The notes under the pieces were generated by a model. It saw only the letters and a program-made list of their open reading frames with translations. It made no database searches and was not told the DNA's origin. A stretch of DNA of 64,000 nucleotides from Pseudomonadota bacterium (GTDB taxonomy: Bacteria; Pseudomonadota; Gammaproteobacteria; Steroidobacterales; Steroidobacteraceae): assembly GCA_018241525.1 (NCBI GenBank), contig JAFEDR010000009.1, positions 806,001 through 870,000 on the forward strand, in the 5' to 3' direction. The position numbers were made by a program, and so were the translations under genes. The number at the start of each line of letters is the position of its first letter. Position 1 is the first letter of the stretch. Positions 51,503-60,400 of the stretch are shown here, piece after piece.

Positions 51503-52249
51503 CTACCCGCGAAGTCCGCGCGCGATCAGCTGCAGCGAAACGACCAGCAGTGCCACCTGCAGGAAGATGTAGTACGCGCGCTCCGGTACGACCCGCACCA
51601 GCCGCGCGCCGAGGAACGTCCCGGTGAGCGCGGCTGGCAGCAGGTACAGCGACAGGGACAGGTTCGGCACCGACAGCTGGCCGAGAGCGCCGTAGGGGAC
51701 GAGCTTCAGTGCATTGACGACCGCGAAGGTGATCGCGCTCGTGCCGGCGTAGACCTGCTTGGGCAGGCGCTGCGGCATCACGTACACCTGGAACGGGGGT
51801 GCGCCGGCATGGCTCACGAAGCTCGAGAAGCCGAGCAGCCCGCCCCAGAACAGTCCGCGCGGCACGTCTGCCTCGCGCGCCACCGGAGGGTGGTGGCGCA
51901 CCCGCCAGGAATTCAGGCTGTAGCCGATGCCGACCAGCCCGATCAGCACGTTCACACCCGCATCCGAGATGCGCGAGGCGAGCAGCCAGCCGCAGGCGAT
52001 CCCGGCCGTCGCGGCCGGCAGCAGGATGCGCAGGTTGCGGGAGCTGAAGTGGCGACGGTAGAGCCAGAGTGCGAAGACGTCACTGAATACGAACACCGGC
52101 AGCAGGATCGCCGCGGCGCGGATCGGCGACATCACGAACGCCATCACCGGCACCCCGAAGGTGCCCATCGCGGCGAGGCCGCCCTTGCCGAGACCCACGA
52201 GGAACGCCGCCAGGCTGCCGGCGAGCAGATCGGAATTCGCGAACGTCAT
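51503..52249 (-). CDS. TauE/SafE family sulfite exporter-like transporter
   Basis: A 248-residue membrane protein with about 8 helices: GSLAAFLVGLGKGGLAAMG, PVMAFVMSPIRAAAILLPVFVFSD and a second similar half FVSHAGAPPFQVYVMP, typical of the TSUP/TauE family. Two inverted halves share the G-rich helix start. Substrate unknown; C2 sulfonates or sulfite in studied members. Converges with the molybdenum subunit gene. Confidence 0.88.
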   Translation of the reverse strand: MTFANSDLLAGSLAAFLVGLGKGGLAAMGTFGVPVMAFVMSPIRAAAILLPVFVFSDVFALWLYRRHFSSRNLRILLPAATAGIACGWLLASRISDAGVNVLIGLVGIGYSLNSWRVRHHPPVAREADVPRGLFWGGLLGFSSFVSHAGAPPFQVYVMPQRLPKQVYAGTSAITFAVVNALKLVPYGALGQLSVPNLSLSLYLLPAALTGTFLGARLVRVVPERAYYIFLQVALLVVSLQLIARGLRG

Positions 52250-52363
52250 CCGCAGCCGCGCGTCCAGTCGGGGGATCCGGCAAGCATACGCCGACAGGCG
52301 TCCGCGCTGCGCGGACGGAGGACGGACGCAACCCGGCTGGCAGGCCGCGCTACCGCGGCAGTG

Positions 52364-52825
52364 TCAGATGATCAGCTTCGCCCGTGGCGGTGCGTCGCAC
52401 TGCGTGCGACCGTCGTTGTTCTCGGCGTCGAGCATGCGCTGCTCGGCATCGAGCGCGGCGAGCCCCGGGACGCCGATCTGCCGGATGGTGTCGGCCACGG
52501 CCGTCCGCACGCAGCGGTCTGCCCCCGATTGCAGCAGCCGCGAGCCTATCGGCGGCCTGCCGGCGCCACAGACCTCCTCGGCGGCGTGCCGGATCCGCAC
52601 GTACAACGTGGCGAGCCCCTGTGGCGTGGCGACGTCGAGGTCACGGTACGCGATCCGGATCGTGCGCGACTCCGCGCGATCGGGTGCCGGCGCGCTGCTG
52701 GCGGCCGCCGGCGGTGCGTCCGCTTCCTTGCGCATGCTCGGCGGCGAGGCGGTCGCGGCGAGCGGTAGCAGCAGGGCTGCGACCAGTGTCGCGCCTAGCA
52801 ACGGGGACGTGCGAGTCAATGCCAT
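52364..52825 (-). CDS. UrcA family exported protein (first copy)
   Basis: A 153-residue protein with GGGGAGGAGG right before ATG 52825, a strong ribosome binding site. The signal peptide (LVAALLLPLAATA) is followed by a Pro/Ala linker and a UrcA domain: RTIRIAYRDLDVATPQGLAT, LYVRIRHAAEEVCG and ADRCVRTAVADTIR, including paired Cys. UrcA proteins are periplasmic with unknown function, common in this group. It has a C-terminal extension of about 30 residues. It is divergent from the LytS gene. Confidence 0.87.
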   Translation of the reverse strand: MALTRTSPLLGATLVAALLLPLAATASPPSMRKEADAPPAAASSAPAPDRAESRTIRIAYRDLDVATPQGLATLYVRIRHAAEEVCGAGRPPIGSRLLQSGADRCVRTAVADTIRQIGVPGLAALDAEQRMLDAENNDGRTQCDAPPRAKLII

Positions 52826-53320
52826 GCCTCCTCCCCGGGCCGCCACCCATGGCAGCCCACCCCATCCTACCGCTGGCGCCGGGGTCCGGGCCGCGGCTCG
52901 TCGCAGAACCTGCTCGCCCCGCCGCAGCATCCAAGGACCGGTGCCGTATGCGTGGTATTAGACGCGGCCAGGGCGCGCCGGGTTCAAGCGATCGCGGGGC
53001 GGATGCGTGAGCGCAGTGGGGATCCATCGAAGGCCGGTGCGAGGGAGAGGCCTCCCGGCCGCGGCCGAAACCGTTCCGGCGGCGGCGCGGGCGCGTTTCG
53101 TCCCCTCCAGGATGGCGTTCGTCCCGCCGGAGCGGCCCTTCGTCCGATCAGCGGGACTGCGGGCGGGCGGCACTCCGACACTCGGTCACCGCGTGCGCGA
53201 GGGAATGCCGTCGCCGTCGTCATCGAGGCATTGTTCCTGCTTGTCGCCGTTTCCTCCCGCGCGCCCGCCGTCCGAATCCGCCGATCCGGCCGCCTGCACG
53301 CGCGCCCGCCGGAGGACCCG
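52826..53320. other. Long intergenic region between the first UrcA gene and lytS
   Basis: 495 bases separate the two divergent genes. The frame of the kinase is open upstream to 52952, but the extra residues are Arg/Gly/Pro-rich without similarity, so I leave it non-coding. The one notable signal is the set of three 21-bp-phased TTCGTCC repeats at 53096-53146. No obvious sigma-70 boxes were recognised. Confidence 0.55.
53096..53146. promoter_or_regulatory. Phased direct repeats upstream of lytS (LytTR box candidate)
   Basis: TTCGTCCC at 53097, TTCGTCCC at 53118 and TTCGTCCG at 53139 are spaced exactly 21 bases, two helical turns. LytTR regulators such as AlgR bind direct repeats around a CGTTCGTC core at this type of spacing. 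The array lies about 175 bases before lytS and 270 bases from the first UrcA gene. Confidence 0.65.
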
Positions 53321-54493
53321 ATGATCCCGCCGGCGGAGGACCGCTGGCCGGTCGTCGGCAGCCGCGGCCCGACGCTGTCCCCCTGGTGGCCGACCATCCT
53401 CGTGGTCGCCCCACCGTGCTGGTTGTTCGTCTTTCTCGTCGAGATCACGAACATGGAAGCCTGGCGCGTGGCGAGCAGCGAGATCCAGATCGCGCCGCCC
53501 GCCACGCATGCGGTGCAGTTCCTGCTGCTGCTGCCCTTGCTGTTGCTCGCCTGCCGCGCCGCCGCTGCGCTGTGGGAACACACCGACGTCTGGCTGCTCC
53601 GGATCGGCGGACAGGTGCTCGTCGGCGTGGCGTTCGCCGCACTGGCGCGGCCCGCGCTCGTGACCGCAGCCGCCGTGATGCACCAGGGTGACATCGTCGA
53701 GGCCGTGGCGGCCTCGATGCTGTCCCCGTCGCGAGAGTCGCTTGCCATCTGGGTGGCGAGCGCGGCGGCCATGGCCCTCAACTACGCCGCCTGCCTCGGC
53801 ATCGTCGCGGGCGTCAAGACCTACCGCGACCTCGAGAGCGAGCGCGTGGCGCGCGCCGACGTCGAGCGTGAGGCCGTGCAGGCCCGGCTTCAGGCGCTCA
53901 CCAACCAGCTGAACCCGCATTTCCTGTTCAACGTACTGAACACGATCGTTTCGCTGATCGGCTCGCAGCCACGACTTGCACAGACGCTGGTGACGCGCTT
54001 CGCCGAGCTGCTGCGGCGCATCCTGAACGAGGGGGCGACCCGCTTCGTGCCCCTCGCGCGCGAGCTCGAGCTCGCCGAGCAGTATCTGGAGATCCAGCAA
54101 ATGCGGTTCCCGAGCCGGCTGCGGCATTCAGTGGTCGTCGACGAGCCGGCGCGCGCGGCGCTCGTGCCGGCGCTCGTGCTCCAGCCGTTGATCGAAAACG
54201 CCGTGATCCACGGACTGCGCGCCAGCGAGGCGCAGGTGCAGGTCGAGGTCCGTGCGCGGATCGCGGCGCACGCGCTCGAGATCACGGTGGTCAACCAGGG
54301 TTCGGTCGTGCCGCCCGGAGTTTCCGGGCCAACGCCCGGGGTCGGACTGCGCAACGTCGGCGAGCGGCTGCGCACGTTGTTTGGCGACGATGCCTCGGTG
54401 GTGCTCGCCATGCCCGAGCCCGGCCGGTACGTGGCGATCGTCCACCTGCCCGTGCTCGCTGATGGCCTCGCGCAAACGGAGCGTGCAGCATGA
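53321..54493 (+). CDS. LytS-type membrane sensor histidine kinase
   Basis: A 390-residue kinase, GGAGG 5 bases before ATG 53321. Four helices fill residues 20-165 (ILVVAPPCWLFVFLVEI, LLLLPLLLLACRAAAAL, QVLVGVAFAALARPAL, AAAMALNYAACLGIV), followed by a coiled-coil linker and the His_kinase domain with the phospho-acceptor motif LNPHFLFNVLNT, then the HATPase N-box LIENAVIHGL and G-box VGLRNVGERL. Sensor input is within the membrane region. It overlaps the LytTR regulator gene (ATGA), forming a two-component system. Confidence 0.93.
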   Translation: MIPPAEDRWPVVGSRGPTLSPWWPTILVVAPPCWLFVFLVEITNMEAWRVASSEIQIAPPATHAVQFLLLLPLLLLACRAAAALWEHTDVWLLRIGGQVLVGVAFAALARPALVTAAAVMHQGDIVEAVAASMLSPSRESLAIWVASAAAMALNYAACLGIVAGVKTYRDLESERVARADVEREAVQARLQALTNQLNPHFLFNVLNTIVSLIGSQPRLAQTLVTRFAELLRRILNEGATRFVPLARELELAEQYLEIQQMRFPSRLRHSVVVDEPARAALVPALVLQPLIENAVIHGLRASEAQVQVEVRARIAAHALEITVVNQGSVVPPGVSGPTPGVGLRNVGERLRTLFGDDASVVLAMPEPGRYVAIVHLPVLADGLAQTERAA

Positions 54494-55284
54494 AGCTCAG
54501 GACCCTGCTGGTGGATGACGAGGACCACGCGCTCGAGCGGTTGCGCCAGCTGTGCGCGGCACACCCGGAGGTTCGCATCATCGGCGAGGCTCGCTCCGGC
54601 GCCGAGGCCATCGAACTCGTACGCGCGCACGCGCCGGCGCTGATCTTTCTCGACGTGCACCTCGGCTCGATGAGCGGCTTCGACATGCTCTCGGCACTCG
54701 AGGACGACGAGCTGCCGCACGTCGTGATGATGACTGCCTACGACAGCTATGCGACGACTGCCTTCGAGCGCGATGCCATCGACTACTTGCTGAAGCCTTG
54801 CACGCCGGAGCGCTTCGCGCGAGCCCTTGCCAAGGTTCAGGCGCGAATGGAGCGCGGCAATGCGCCCACCCGTGACCAGCTGGTCGCCGCCTGGCGCGAG
54901 GTGGCTGGCCTGCGCAGCAGCGGCAACGCGCACCGCGACGGTCTGTTCATCGAGGACGGCGGGCGCTGGGTATTCGTCGCCTGCGATTCGATCGACTACA
55001 TCGAGGCCGCACGCAACTACGTCGTGATCCACTCCGCCGGCCGCTCGCTGTGCCATCGAGCGACCATCTCCTCGCTCGAGGAGCGGCTCGACCCGGCGCG
55101 CTTCGCGCGCATCCACAAGTCGGTGATCGTCAACCTCGAGCGCGTCGAGTCGATCGAGAGCGACTTCAATGGCACGTACGTGCTGCGGATCGCGGGCGGC
55201 AACCAGTGCCGCTCCGGGCAGTCGTACCGAAGCCGGATCCAGGAGCTGCTGCGGCCGACGGCGCGCGCCCGCGCGCCGGCCTAG
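54490..55284 (+). CDS. LytTR-family response regulator
   Basis: A 264-residue regulator. The receiver domain has TLLVDDEDHALERL, the phosphoacceptor Asp in ALIFLDVHLGS and Lys in DYLLKPCTPERF. The C-terminal LytTR DNA-binding domain covers about 160-255: FIEDGGRWVFVACDSIDYIEAARNYVVIH, ISSLEERLDPARFARIHKSVIVNLERVESIE. Likely binds the TTCGTCCC-type 21-bp-phased repeats found at 53096, 55297 and 56936. It also lies just upstream of the second site, so autoregulation of the neighbourhood is likely. Confidence 0.94.
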   Translation: MKLRTLLVDDEDHALERLRQLCAAHPEVRIIGEARSGAEAIELVRAHAPALIFLDVHLGSMSGFDMLSALEDDELPHVVMMTAYDSYATTAFERDAIDYLLKPCTPERFARALAKVQARMERGNAPTRDQLVAAWREVAGLRSSGNAHRDGLFIEDGGRWVFVACDSIDYIEAARNYVVIHSAGRSLCHRATISSLEERLDPARFARIHKSVIVNLERVESIESDFNGTYVLRIAGGNQCRSGQSYRSRIQELLRPTARARAPA

Positions 55285-55296
55285 CGACGCCCGGAC

Positions 55297-55346
55297 TTCG
55301 TCCCTTGCGCGGGCGGGCTCACCGCCCGGCGCGAAGTCTTCATCCC
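55297..55346. promoter_or_regulatory. Two TTCxTCCC repeats at 42-bp spacing
   Basis: TTCGTCCC at 55297 and TTCATCCC at 55339 are 42 bases apart (two times 21); the middle phase position (CTCACCGC at 55318) is degenerate with 4 of 8 matches. The site lies 47 bases before the GTG of the next gene and after the LytTR stop. Confidence 0.6.
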
Positions 55347-55392
55347 ATCGCGCTTCCCGCGCCGGGCGGCCGGGGCCAGCCTCGGGCGGGCC

Positions 55393-56466
55393 GTGAGACT
55401 GCTCGACCGCATCGTTCAGACCCGTGCCACGCTGCGCATCGCGAGCGGTGCGACCGTGGTTGCGCTACCCGGGCCGGCGAGCTTTGCGACGGCCCTTGCG
55501 GCCTGCCCGCTGCGCCTCGTGCTCGCCGACCCGCTGACGAGACTGTGTGCCTCGCTGGCCTATGCGGACGGCGATCGGCTCGGCGGCTGTCTCGACCTCG
55601 TGCATGTGCCGGCGGAGCGGCTCTGGGTGGAATGGCTGGACGCTGCGCGCGCCGAGTACGTCGCCGCCGCGTTCGGGCCGAACGGCGAGGCGCCGTCCGG
55701 CGCTGCGGCGCGTGCCGGCGCCTACCTGTCGACCGACCGCCGCGGCCGGCGCGGCACGGTGCGCACCTTCTGGGGCCCCGCCGACGGCGATGGCGAAGCC
55801 AGCCTAGCGCCGCTCGTGACCGAGTTCGACCTCGACGAGGACGACGCGCCGGCTGAGCCGGCCGAGGCACTCTTCGATGGCGGCGCGACGGCGCTTGCGA
55901 GCGACGACCCCGCCCTCGCTGGCATCTTCCGTCACTTGCGATTCCGCTTCGATCCCGCCTGGGCCGCCTTCTACCGCGGCACCTGCCGCGACGCGGCCGA
56001 GCGCACGACCGTGCTGCGGCAGTCGCTCGCCTCGGTCGGCAGCGATCTGCCGGTGCTGTTCGCGCTGTTCCTGCTGATGAGCTCGCGCCTGCAGCTGCCG
56101 CAGCGCTCGTCCGACCTGCGCCGACTGAACCGGCGACGCGGGTTGGCTGGCCACCCGCCGTTGCTGGACCACGTCGAGGTGTGCGCGCCGGTCGTCAGTG
56201 CCTATGCGCCGGCTGCCACCGGCGAGGCGGACGCGCGGCGAGGGCCGCGGATGCACCACGTGCGCGGCCACCTGGTGAGGCGCGGCAGCCAAGTGTTCTG
56301 GCGGGTCCCGCACCTGCGCGGCCGGCCTGCCTTCGGCTACCTGCGCGCGCGCAGCGTGCTGCTGCAGTTTGATGCCCGCGCGTCCTTGCCGCGCGACGGG
56401 CGGATCGCCGAGGGCTTGCCCACGGCGTTCCAGGCCGGGCAAGCCTCTCCTTCCCCCGGAGGTTGA
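55393..56466 (+). CDS. Protein of unknown function in the LytTR-linked cluster
   Basis: A 357-residue cytoplasmic protein starting at GTG 55393. The N-terminal half is Ala-rich (VVALPGPASFATALAACPLRL, EYVAAAFGPNG). The C-terminal part contains HHVRGHLVRRGSQVFWRVPHLRGRPAFGYLRARS; this RGHxVRR...FWRxPHxRG pattern is familiar from uncharacterised bacterial and prophage proteins but has no known function. It is followed 2 bases later by the second UrcA gene. The phased repeats 47 bases upstream suggest control by the LytTR protein. Confidence 0.75.
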   Translation: MRLLDRIVQTRATLRIASGATVVALPGPASFATALAACPLRLVLADPLTRLCASLAYADGDRLGGCLDLVHVPAERLWVEWLDAARAEYVAAAFGPNGEAPSGAAARAGAYLSTDRRGRRGTVRTFWGPADGDGEASLAPLVTEFDLDEDDAPAEPAEALFDGGATALASDDPALAGIFRHLRFRFDPAWAAFYRGTCRDAAERTTVLRQSLASVGSDLPVLFALFLLMSSRLQLPQRSSDLRRLNRRRGLAGHPPLLDHVEVCAPVVSAYAPAATGEADARRGPRMHHVRGHLVRRGSQVFWRVPHLRGRPAFGYLRARSVLLQFDARASLPRDGRIAEGLPTAFQAGQASPSPGG

Positions 56467-56468
56467 CC

Positions 56469-56810
56469 ATGTGCAAGATCCGACTCAGTCCACGGCGGCG
56501 CGCCCTGGCCGCCATCACCCTCGCCGCCTTCGTCGCGCCCGCGGCTTTCGCGGCCGGCGATGCACCACGCACCATCCACGTGCGCTACGACGACCTGAAC
56601 CTCGGCTCGGACGCCGGCACGCAGGCGTTGTATCGGCGCCTCGCGCGGGCAGCGACGCGCGTCTGCGAGCTCGAAGGTCTGCGCGACCTGGCGTCGCTGC
56701 ACCGGGCCGAGCTCTGCTACCGGGACGCGCTCCACGGCGCGGTCGCGGCCGTGAACAACGAGCGGCTGAGCGCGCTCTACCACGCCCGCGAGCCCAACGG
56801 CGCGACCTGA
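56469..56810 (+). CDS. UrcA family exported protein (second copy)
   Basis: A 113-residue protein with GGAGG before ATG 56469. Signal peptide (LAAITLAAFVAPAAFAAG) followed by RTIHVRYDDLNLGSDAGTQALYRR, RAATRVCELEGLRDL and RAELCYRDALHGAV, the UrcA pattern with two Cys. Compared with the first copy it lacks the C-terminal extension. It is only 2 bases after the unknown gene, so cotranscription is likely. Confidence 0.87.
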   Translation: MCKIRLSPRRRALAAITLAAFVAPAAFAAGDAPRTIHVRYDDLNLGSDAGTQALYRRLARAATRVCELEGLRDLASLHRAELCYRDALHGAVAAVNNERLSALYHAREPNGAT

Positions 56811-57189
56811 GTCCGCGGCACCGCGCGCGCGGCGCCATGCCGCGCGTCGCGGCGTCGCCGCACTCCCGCCCTCCCGCTGCGCGCGACCGGCGCGCAACAA
56901 ACCTCCGTCGCAATCAGTCTCGCCGCTCGACGCGTTTCGTCCCGCGCCGCGCACGCCGACACGACGGGCCCGCGGATTTCATCCCCGTCGAGTCCCCGTT
57001 CGGCGCCTGACCGGCGGCGTTCGTCACATCGGAGCGGAGTACAGGAACCCGCGGCGTATCGTCCGCCGCCATCGATGCGTCATCGGCGAATCCACAAACC
57101 GAATCCGCCCTCCGCGGCGTTGCCGGCCCGCAACGCGCGCTGACCACCGCCGCGGGCGCGCCATGACGCGTACCACTGGAGGCAATCAC
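56811..57189. other. Long intergenic region before the TonB receptor
   Basis: 379 bases between the second UrcA gene and the receptor. It contains a hairpin CGCGCGGC/GCCGCGCG around GCCAT (56826-56846), 15 bases past the UrcA stop, likely a 3' end structure, and the phased repeats at 56936-57027. A ribosome binding site GGAGG lies just before ATG 57190. No clear sigma-70 boxes seen. Confidence 0.6.
56936..57027. promoter_or_regulatory. Phased TTCGTCCC-like repeats upstream of TonB receptor
   Basis: TTCGTCCC (56936), TTCATCCC (56978), TTCGGCGC (56999) and TTCGTCAC (57020) all fall on one 21-bp register; the second register position (56957) is empty. This is the longest of three arrays near the LytTR gene. 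It lies about 160 bases before the receptor ATG. Confidence 0.65.
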
Positions 57190-60100
57190 ATGCGAACGAC
57201 ATGGGGAACGTTGGGGAATCACGCTTGGCGCGGAGCCGGGTGCGCGGGACTGTTGGCGGCCCTGGTGGCCTCGCCGGCGCTCGCGCAGCAAGCGCCGGCT
57301 GAGACGTCGGCTGCCGGCGCGGCGCTCGAGGAAGTCGTGGTCACCGGCTCGCGCATCTCGCTGCCGAACACGACCAGCACCAGTCCCATCCAGATCGTCA
57401 CTGCCAAGGACATCCAGACGTCCGGGCGGCTCGACATCAGCGACGTGATGCTGCAGCTGCCGCAGAACTTCAACAACTCGTTCTCCGACTTCAACAATCG
57501 CACCAGCGGTCTGACGACTGCAGGTGGCCTTTCGACCGCGGACCTGCGCGGACTCGGTCCGCAGCGCACGCTCGTACTCGTCAACGGCCGTCGGCTCGGG
57601 GCCGCCGACCCGAACACGGCGAACCCGAACCCGGCCGCCGACCTCGACCAGATCCCGACGGCGCTCGTCGAGCGCATCGACGTGGTCACGGGTGGCGCGT
57701 CATCGGTGTACGGCTCCGACGCGATCGCCGGCGTCGTGAATTTCATTCTGAAGAAGAACTTCGAGGGCGTTCAGGTCGACGCGCAGGCGGGCCAGAACTG
57801 GCACAACCAGCACAACGACTACGTGGCGGGGCTGATGCGCGACGCCGGTTACACGCCGGCCTCAGGAACCGCCCGTGATGGCGCATCCAAGACCGTCAGC
57901 ATCGTGATGGGCTCGAGCATCGCCGAGGGCAAGGGCAACGTCACCGCCTACCTGTCGTACCTGCGCGCCGACCCTGTCCCGAGCGGAAATCGCGATTTCG
58001 GCGGCTGCCAGCTGAATGCGCTGCCGGACGCGACCGGCAACTACAACGGCGCGTTCTGCTTCGGCTCGAGCAACTCGAACCTGTTCGCCGTGAACGGGAC
58101 GCGCTATTCGGTCTCGGGCAACCAGTTCATCCCGTGGAATACCACCTCGACCACTCCTCCCGCGATCTTCAATTCGCAGCCATACATCTACAATGGCCGC
58201 GACGATCTGCGTTACAACGCCGGCTTCCTGGCGCACGTCGACGTCAACAGCTACTTCAAGCCCTACGCGGAGCTCTCCTACATGAGCGACCGCACCGACC
58301 AGAAGATCGCTCCGTCGGCGCTGTTCCGCAGCAGCAACCCGCTCGACCCGGCCCACAACGGCAACTATCCGATCAACTGCAGCAATCCGCTGCTGAGCGC
58401 GCAGGAGGCCGCGATCCTGTGCACGCCGGCACAGATCGCCGCGGACGCGGCGAATCCGGGCTCGGTCAGCGCCGACGTCGAGATCGGCCGGCGCAACACC
58501 GAGGGTGGTGGTCGCGAGTCGTACTACGAGCACACGAACTACCGCGCGGTAGTTGGCACCAAGGGTGACCTCGGCAGTGCCTGGACGTACGACGCCTACG
58601 GCCAGTATTACTACACCTCCTTCTTCAACTCGAACAAGCAGTACCTGAACTTCCAGTCGATCGCGAACGCGCTGCAGGTGAAGCGCGACCCGAACGGCAA
58701 TCCCGTCTGCATCAGCGGTCCGCCGTGCGTGCCGTACAACATCTTCAGCGACGGCGGCGTCACGGGCGCGCAGCTCGACTACCTGTACCTGAACGGCACC
58801 GCCTACGGCACGACCACCCAGCGCACGATTCACGCGGATCTGACCGGCGATCTCGGCAAGTACGGCATCCGCTCGCCGTGGGCGGAGAACGGCCTGTCGG
58901 TGAACGTGGGCTATGAGCACCGCTCGGAGTTCTGGGCGTACGAGCCGGATTCGGGAGAAGTCAGCGGACTGCTGTCGGGGTTCGGCGGTGCCGCCGCGCC
59001 GATCCACCGCGGCTACAGCGTCGACGAGGGTTTCATCGAGCTCGGCGGCGCCCTGGTGCAGAACGCGCCGGGCATCCGCAGCCTGGTCTTCGACACCGGC
59101 TACCGCTACTCGGACTACACGACGACCGGCGGCGTCAGCACCGGCAAGTTCGAGGTGCAGTACGAACCGATCGCCGACCTGCGGCTGCGCGGCTCCTGGC
59201 AGCGCGCGATCCGCGCGCCTAACCTGATCGAGCTCTACAACCCGCTGGCGATCGGCCTGGTCAACTCGGGCGACGATCCGTGCGCACCGAACGAGATCAC
59301 GGGCGTGATCGCTGCAACGCTGCAGCAGTGCCTGCGGACCGGCGTGACCGCGGCGCAGTACAACTCGGGCTCGATCCCGCAGGGCAGCGCGAGCCAGCTG
59401 TCGCAGCTGCTCGGTGGAAACACTGCCCTCAAGCCGGAGCGCGGTGACTCCGTCAGCTTCGGCGCAACCTTCGCGCCGCGCAGCATGCCGGCGTTCAACG
59501 CCAGCATCGACTACTGGCGGATCAAGATCAGCGACGAGATCGGCGCGATCCCGCCGGGACTGCTGCTGCAGGGCTGCCTCAGCACCGGCGATCCGTTCTT
59601 CTGCAGCAAGATCGTCCGCAGCCCGGCCAACGGCGGGCTCACCGGCGCCACGGTCGCCGACGGCGGTTACATCGTGCAGACGGCACTCAACATCGGCGGC
59701 GTCAAGACCGACGGCGTCGACGTGCAGACGACCTACAAGCTGCCGCTGGGCGGCAACGCCGGCGCGCTGCTGTTCGCGCTCAACGGCTCGCTGCTGCTGT
59801 CGTCCGTCACGACGCCGTACCCGGGCTCACCGAGCTACGATTGCGCCGGTCTCTATGGCGCGCTCTGCGCGACCGTTGATCCGCGCTGGCGCCACAGCCT
59901 GCGGATGACCTGGATGGCGCCCGGTGACGTCGACGTGTCGCTGACCTGGCGCTATATCGGCAGCGTCTCGCTCGACAACAACAACAGCAACCCGCTGCTC
60001 TTCGGCCGCACGTTCCTGAACCAGGTCAACGGCGGACCCGGGATCGACTACTTCAACGCGCGGATCCCGGCGTACAACTACCTGGATCTCGCGGCGGTCT

Positions 60101-60267
60101 GGACCGTCACGCGAGGCTTTACGGTGCGGGCCGGCATCAACAACCTGCTCGACAAGGACCCGCCGATCGTGACGAGCGAGATCGTGGCCGGCGGTGCCAA
60201 CAACACTTTCGAGACCTACGACACGCTCGGCCGACAGCTGTTCGTGTCGTTCACCGCGAAGTTCTGA
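57190..60267 (+). CDS. TonB-dependent outer-membrane receptor
   Basis: A 1025-residue receptor with GGAGG ahead of ATG 57190. The signal peptide ends PALAQQAP. The plug domain opens with ALEEVVVTGSRI, contains DLRGLGPQRTLVLVNGRRLG and VTGGASSVYGSDAIAGVVNFI, and the barrel follows with paired-Cys loops (NCSNPLLSAQEAAILC) and a final strand ending FVSFTAKF, with C-terminal Phe. It belongs to the large receptors of Xanthomonadales/Sphingomonadales type and imports carbohydrate, siderophore or other scarce nutrients. Substrate unknown. Phased repeats upstream imply LytTR regulation. Confidence 0.93.
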   Translation: MRTTWGTLGNHAWRGAGCAGLLAALVASPALAQQAPAETSAAGAALEEVVVTGSRISLPNTTSTSPIQIVTAKDIQTSGRLDISDVMLQLPQNFNNSFSDFNNRTSGLTTAGGLSTADLRGLGPQRTLVLVNGRRLGAADPNTANPNPAADLDQIPTALVERIDVVTGGASSVYGSDAIAGVVNFILKKNFEGVQVDAQAGQNWHNQHNDYVAGLMRDAGYTPASGTARDGASKTVSIVMGSSIAEGKGNVTAYLSYLRADPVPSGNRDFGGCQLNALPDATGNYNGAFCFGSSNSNLFAVNGTRYSVSGNQFIPWNTTSTTPPAIFNSQPYIYNGRDDLRYNAGFLAHVDVNSYFKPYAELSYMSDRTDQKIAPSALFRSSNPLDPAHNGNYPINCSNPLLSAQEAAILCTPAQIAADAANPGSVSADVEIGRRNTEGGGRESYYEHTNYRAVVGTKGDLGSAWTYDAYGQYYYTSFFNSNKQYLNFQSIANALQVKRDPNGNPVCISGPPCVPYNIFSDGGVTGAQLDYLYLNGTAYGTTTQRTIHADLTGDLGKYGIRSPWAENGLSVNVGYEHRSEFWAYEPDSGEVSGLLSGFGGAAAPIHRGYSVDEGFIELGGALVQNAPGIRSLVFDTGYRYSDYTTTGGVSTGKFEVQYEPIADLRLRGSWQRAIRAPNLIELYNPLAIGLVNSGDDPCAPNEITGVIAATLQQCLRTGVTAAQYNSGSIPQGSASQLSQLLGGNTALKPERGDSVSFGATFAPRSMPAFNASIDYWRIKISDEIGAIPPGLLLQGCLSTGDPFFCSKIVRSPANGGLTGATVADGGYIVQTALNIGGVKTDGVDVQTTYKLPLGGNAGALLFALNGSLLLSSVTTPYPGSPSYDCAGLYGALCATVDPRWRHSLRMTWMAPGDVDVSLTWRYIGSVSLDNNNSNPLLFGRTFLNQVNGGPGIDYFNARIPAYNYLDLAAVWTVTRGFTVRAGINNLLDKDPPIVTSEIVAGGANNTFETYDTLGRQLFVSFTAKF

Positions 60268-60280
60268 GCACCGGCTGCCG

Positions 60281-60311
60281 CCCGGGACCGTCCGCGAGGA
60301 CGGTTCCCGGG
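60281..60311 (+). terminator. Strong GC hairpin after the TonB receptor gene
   Basis: CCCGGGACCGTCC (60281-60293) pairs with GGACGGTTCCCGGG (60298-60311) around GCGA with one bulged base. It begins 14 bases after stop 60267. No U-tract follows, so it is a 3' hairpin or Rho-linked end. Confidence 0.6.
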
Positions 60312-60400
60312 CGGACCTCGGGGGCGCTTCGGATCGGCCCCGGCTCGGACTATGCTGCGGGTCCGCCGCCGCCTGCGCGCGGCGCCATCCGGAGCCCGCC

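Noticed and set aside
52952..53320. N-terminal extension of the LytS kinase
   Set aside because: The extra residues are Arg/Gly/Pro-rich, contain the phased repeats, and GGAGG lies just before ATG 53321.
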